Shown here one piece after another: positions 60,861 through 64,000 of a stretch of 64,000 bases of DNA. The notes beneath the pieces were generated by a model. That model was given only the letters and a program-made list of their open reading frames with translations, searched no databases and was not told the origin of the DNA. Each line of letters begins with the position of its first letter. The stretch's first letter is position 1. The DNA is from Nitrospirales bacterium (lineage in GTDB: Bacteria > Nitrospirota > Nitrospiria > Nitrospirales > UBA8639): the NCBI GenBank assembly GCA_029261255.1, contig JAJDBQ010000195.1, positions 1-64,000 on the forward strand. Reading direction: 5' to 3'. The translations under genes were made by a program, and so were the position numbers.

Positions 60861-61185
60861 AATACTTTTTCAGAATATGAAATTCTGGTTCGTGTCTGAA
60901 TGAACGATCGTGGTTGTTTCGAGGGTAAGCAAGGTTCTGCTGCGGTTTTGGCAGAGCTCAAGTAGTCTGTCTTGATGGAGCAATGAGAAGAAAAATGTGA
61001 GTTTGAATCAACGTGAACGTGAATGTGAAGTGAATCAGGCCCAAGTCAAAGAAGGTACTGTTGGTTTGGTCCTACAGAAAAGTCTTTATTTTGATTTCAT
61101 GCATCCTCCAGCAGGTGAGGGATTACCGTGTAGATTATTACTGATCTTAGATTACTCATGTCGTGTTGTCGGATAGAAGGAGTAT
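60861..61185. other. Gene-free stretch with a short GTGAA repeat
   Basis: Nothing coding can be supported. Around 61014-61035 there is a short degenerate repeat of GTGAA units (GTGAAC, GTGAAT, GTGAA, GTGAA). The rest shows no clear hairpin or operator. It is the downstream region of the AraC regulator gene. Confidence 0.4.
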
Positions 61186-61764
61186 TTACGCGAGTATGTG
61201 GGGAGCCGACTTGATATCAGAGAAGACGGACGAATGACTAGCGTCATGTTGATGTGATTCAAGGAATTTGTTTCTAAATTGTCTAGGAGAAAAGCCTGTG
61301 CCTTTTTTGAAGAAGTGACTGAATGCAAATTGATCTTGAAAGCCGAGGACATCTGCGATTTGAGTCAGACTTAACGTTTCATCTTCTAATAGATGTTTGG
61401 CTTTTTCAATTCGTACTCGTTTCAGATAGACAGAAAATGGTTCACCCATTTGATTTCGAAAGAATTCTGAGCAGTACTTTTCAGAGTAGCCAAGAAATGC
61501 TGACAAATCTTTGAGGGTGATCCCATGACGGAGATTACAGAGGATGAAATCATGGATTCGCCTCGGAAGAGAGTTGCCGACTGTATCCGGCGTGAAGGTG
61601 TGAATCAGAAGCTCCTCGAACGCCCTATGCACTATGGCTTGTAATTCGTTTGTGTGTCGTTCTTGACTCATACGCAGAAACCATTTTTCGGTGTACACAC
61701 GGAGTCCTTGCGTGAGATCCTGTTCGAGGCCAATTTGAGAGGCTGTGAATTCCTGTACTTCCAT
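61186..61764 (-). CDS. AraC-family transcription regulator
   Basis: The 192-residue protein has a short N-terminal part (about 85 residues) and a C-terminal AraC DNA-binding domain with two helix-turn-helix motifs: ITLKDLSAFLGYSEKYCSEF and LSLTQIADVLGFQDQFAFSH followed by FFKKGTGFSPRQFRNKF. The N-terminus is too short for the usual cupin sensor. AAGGAG-type sequence (AGGAGATGA) lies before the ATG. It may control the cytochrome gene upstream on the same strand or the iron genes; this is inference. Confidence 0.88.
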   Translation of the reverse strand: MEVQEFTASQIGLEQDLTQGLRVYTEKWFLRMSQERHTNELQAIVHRAFEELLIHTFTPDTVGNSLPRRIHDFILCNLRHGITLKDLSAFLGYSEKYCSEFFRNQMGEPFSVYLKRVRIEKAKHLLEDETLSLTQIADVLGFQDQFAFSHFFKKGTGFSPRQFRNKFLESHQHDASHSSVFSDIKSAPHILA

Positions 61765-61882
61765 AATTCATCTCCTTTGTATCATGCTGTCTCGCGGTTC
61801 TATGACTGATGTATCAATAAGCATTAAGGGTCGAGTGATATAGATACGTCACGGTTGATTCTTGATCTGATCTTGAACAAAA

Positions 61883-61914
61883 AGAGCCCAAGGTGAATGA
61901 TCACCTTGGGCTCT
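61883..61914 (-). terminator. Strong terminator after the cytochrome c peroxidase-like gene
   Basis: AGAGCCCAAGGTGA (61883-61896) and TCACCTTGGGCTCT (61901-61914) are a perfect 14-base stem with a four-base loop. On the - strand TTTTTGTTC overlaps the end of the stem. It lies 120 bases after the stop at 62034. Confidence 0.85.
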
Positions 61915-62033
61915 GGGTGTGAATCCCTCGGGCCGCTCGTTCAACTAAAAGCGATTAGACTCTGTGAATAGCGTTCTGAGACATTGTGTTTCTACACTCT
62001 TTCACTCGTCTCTTTGCTTAAAGATTCCATCGT

Positions 62034-63800
62034 TTAGTTATAATCTTCGTTTAAAGATTGTAAGAATAACACCAATGGCGGAATGTCTTGTTCCGTCAAG
62101 CCAATCTTCTCCAGTTCTCGGTCTGCATTCCGTAGTTCCCCGTTTCGTGCGAGCTTTGAGCTATTCATATCTCCTCGAATCACGTCTGCCAACGTATCAG
62201 CTTGTCCTGTGTGATTATACGGCGCGGAATGTCCGAGGTCGCGCAGGCCTGGAGTCTTAAATTTGGCAATTGTGTGTTGTAGGAGATGTATTGGGTGACA
62301 CCCTCGGAAATGTTTTCTGCCTTGGAATTGATCTTTAAGGGCATCCTGGCACAAACTTCGCCAGATTCGTTGCTGTGGTTTAGGAAAATCAAAATTCAGG
62401 AAAATATTCCAGAGCCCTAGATCCGTGAGCTGTGGCTTGTCTGTGGTTGGGATCGCACGGAAAGGTTCTTCTGCGTGAGGATGATTTTCTGTCGCAGGTA
62501 AAAAATCGTTGTGGTTGAACACGCGTTGCCAAAATCGAGGGATTTCGAGTCGTGCAAATGAGCCAGGCCCGTGAATGTGATCATACTCCTCTTGGGCGAC
62601 CCCATTATTGTGAAACTTAAAGTCTGTGAAATTCGGAGCCGCGTGGCATGCGATACAGTTTCCAATTTTGCCTTGCGCGAGATCACTTGGTCTGAGTGCA
62701 CGTTTTTTTTGCTTGAAAAATATTTTCAGACCTTGTAACTCGCCTTTGTCGAAGACAAATGGTTGGTCATGGAATTCGAATGCACCATTGTCTGAATTAG
62801 GATTTTGGGAAACAAATTGCAATTGACCACGTCTTTCAAGTCTTTTGATCTTTCGCAAGAGGCGTTGACTGTATTTGATGTCCGATTGCCATCTTTTTGG
62901 TTGTCTGGGTAGTCGATTCTTTTCAAGAAATACATCATACGGCGAAAGATTGAAATTTCCGTTGTCATTCCTTGAGAACGCTAAGTCTTCGGTGTACGCC
63001 GCAATGAGCTGAGCGACGGCTTGGAAGATTTCTTTATCCGTCGCATTGGCCACGTCGACTTGAAATTCTGCTGGAAGGACAAAACCCTCTGGAAGAGTTG
63101 GATCTGTCCCTGTGAGAAGTCTGGTATAGGATAGTGCTTCGAATTCTGATGCCAAGGCACCTTCCCCGTTGTCCTCTCGTACAACTTTGGCAACATGGGC
63201 GATCGCCGCGTCGCGTTCGCCTGGGATCCAACCGTAGTTTCGGCCGGATAATGTGCCTTCAACTAAATCTTCGAGTGTTTTAAATTCTCCATCGAAATGC
63301 TGTAGGAAATTTCTCCGTGGAAGCGAGGCATTCACTAGGGCCGGGGAGTTGCGTACGGTGACGGTCTTGCCATCCTCACGCGCCGGCACTGGGCTGCGTC
63401 GAGAGAAATCAGAATAGGTGCGCATGCCATATCCCTGAAGTGGATCTTCTACGCCTAATTCATCAACAAAATGGCAACTCCGACAATTCATCGATAGACC
63501 GCTGAAGGGATGTTCAGCTGATTGCGCTTGCCAGTTCACAGCTTCATTAAGAACGGAATCTCCCTCAGTTAACGGATCGTTGACAGCTTTTCCGCCATCT
63601 AAAAAGACCTTAAAAAATTGCGCAAAACGTGTTTCCAGAAATAAGCGTTCACCGTTGGTGATTTCTGCTGGGTCGGCTTCCTCTTCCGCTTCTTGGGCGA
63701 AGACCAATGCTGAAGACCCGACGAGTGTTAATGTCGTTGTTAATAAGAAGACGAGGAATAATCGGGGAAGCAAGGAATAGGACGTGTTGTAAAGCTTCAT
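62034..63800 (-). CDS. Di-haem cytochrome c peroxidase-like protein (MauG family)
   Basis: From ATG at 63800 (GAGG upstream) the 588-residue protein has a signal peptide (LLPRLFLVFLLTTTLTLVGS to VFA), then haem motifs CRSCH near residue 104 and CIACH near 380, and the C-terminal segment LGHSAPYNHTGQADTLADVI typical of CCP/MauG proteins. A third cysteine-histidine pair (FRGCHPIH) lacks a CxxCH layout. It is longer than classical CcpA (about 330 residues). It may reduce peroxide or oxidise a partner in the periplasm. An upstream in-frame start at 63890 adds a poor leader and is unlikely. Confidence 0.85.
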   Translation of the reverse strand: MKLYNTSYSLLPRLFLVFLLTTTLTLVGSSALVFAQEAEEEADPAEITNGERLFLETRFAQFFKVFLDGGKAVNDPLTEGDSVLNEAVNWQAQSAEHPFSGLSMNCRSCHFVDELGVEDPLQGYGMRTYSDFSRRSPVPAREDGKTVTVRNSPALVNASLPRRNFLQHFDGEFKTLEDLVEGTLSGRNYGWIPGERDAAIAHVAKVVREDNGEGALASEFEALSYTRLLTGTDPTLPEGFVLPAEFQVDVANATDKEIFQAVAQLIAAYTEDLAFSRNDNGNFNLSPYDVFLEKNRLPRQPKRWQSDIKYSQRLLRKIKRLERRGQLQFVSQNPNSDNGAFEFHDQPFVFDKGELQGLKIFFKQKKRALRPSDLAQGKIGNCIACHAAPNFTDFKFHNNGVAQEEYDHIHGPGSFARLEIPRFWQRVFNHNDFLPATENHPHAEEPFRAIPTTDKPQLTDLGLWNIFLNFDFPKPQQRIWRSLCQDALKDQFQGRKHFRGCHPIHLLQHTIAKFKTPGLRDLGHSAPYNHTGQADTLADVIRGDMNSSKLARNGELRNADRELEKIGLTEQDIPPLVLFLQSLNEDYN

Positions 63801-63910
63801 GGGAAACCTCATAAAAAATAATGAATAACGTATTGAGAGAAACCATCTTCTGCTTCTACAAAATAAATGGACTGTGTCTCGTTGTCTCACTACTCATGTG
63901 TGAGTGGGGC

Positions 63911-63980
63911 GGCGAGGGGTACAGGAGGAGACCCAACCCCTCGCCTTCATGAGGATGGATGGGACAGATCCACCCTCATG
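63911..63980. repeat. Two tandem hairpins at the window end
   Basis: GGCGAGGGGT (63911-63920) pairs with ACCCCTCGCC (63936-63945). A second stem pairs 63948-63960 with 63968-63980 (CATGAGG and CCTCATG ends, one mismatch). They lie upstream of the peroxidase-like gene, probably in the 3' region of a gene outside the window or in the 5' leader. No T-run is visible. Confidence 0.5.
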
Positions 63981-64000
63981 CACAACCAATAAAACAGATT

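Noticed and set aside
1-64000. tRNA, rRNA, CRISPR arrays, insertion sequences or prophage genes
   Set aside because: I looked for cloverleaf-like ends, regularly spaced repeats and transposase or integrase motifs and found none I could support.

Overview
The window has two parts: a conserved housekeeping half (about 1-32,900, all genes on the + strand) and an accessory half (about 33,000-64,000, mostly on the - strand) devoted to iron or haem acquisition and c-type cytochromes. The organism is a Gram-negative (diderm) bacterium: it has Lpt lipopolysaccharide export genes, TonB/ExbB/ExbD and outer-membrane receptors. The gene set and style suggest Nitrospirota (Nitrospira-like), but nothing in the window proves the taxon.

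Region 1 (1-15,700) is the complete canonical str/S10/spc/alpha cluster: the tail of tuf, then rpsJ to rplQ, including secY, adk, map, infA, rpmJ and rpoA. Ribosomal proteins S4, S14 and L36 and adenylate kinase all keep zinc-binding cysteines. A hairpin terminator follows rplQ. Region 2 (15,870-27,400) carries lptC-lptA-lptB, rpoN, rapZ, the type IV pilus genes pilMNOP (without pilQ), aroC, aroB and a GAF-GAF-ANTAR regulator. Region 3 (27,400-32,900) carries the glutamine-dependent NAD synthetase nadE, the PII uridylyltransferase glnD and a methyltransferase-like gene. Between the ANTAR gene and nadE lies a consensus-like promoter, then two hairpins with six-base loops that have A at position 1 and G at position 4. 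The second is mutually exclusive with a strong terminator whose U-tract touches the nadE start codon. This is the architecture of an ANTAR antitermination switch, next to its likely regulator.

Region 4 (33,000-51,070, - strand) reads from right to left. It has a haem-type TonB receptor, a fused transporter/spermidine-synthase-like/TPR protein, a near-consensus Fur box, several small exported proteins (PepSY, a frameshifted DUF4019 gene), an ExbB-like proton channel protein, DUF2149, a very large exported CobN/HmuS-like chelatase and a di-haem c-type oxidoreductase. After these come small zinc-ribbon genes (one behind a second Fur-like site), a redoxin-like protein and a membrane PIN-TRAM protein. 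My reading is a haem or tetrapyrrole uptake and periplasmic metal-removal system, in which the chelatase-like protein is paired with an ExbB/ExbD-type stator rather than the AAA+ CobS/CobT motor.

Region 5 (51,070-64,000) adds a siderophore-type TonB receptor with an STN domain, a PepSY membrane protein with a small membrane partner, a Spy/CpxP-like protein, a conventional ExbB-ExbD-TonB set, an AraC regulator and a di-haem cytochrome c peroxidase-like protein. It also holds clear gene decay: a bacterioferritin remnant with internal stops and a YciI/PepSY junction. I saw no tRNA, rRNA, CRISPR array, transposase or phage gene.
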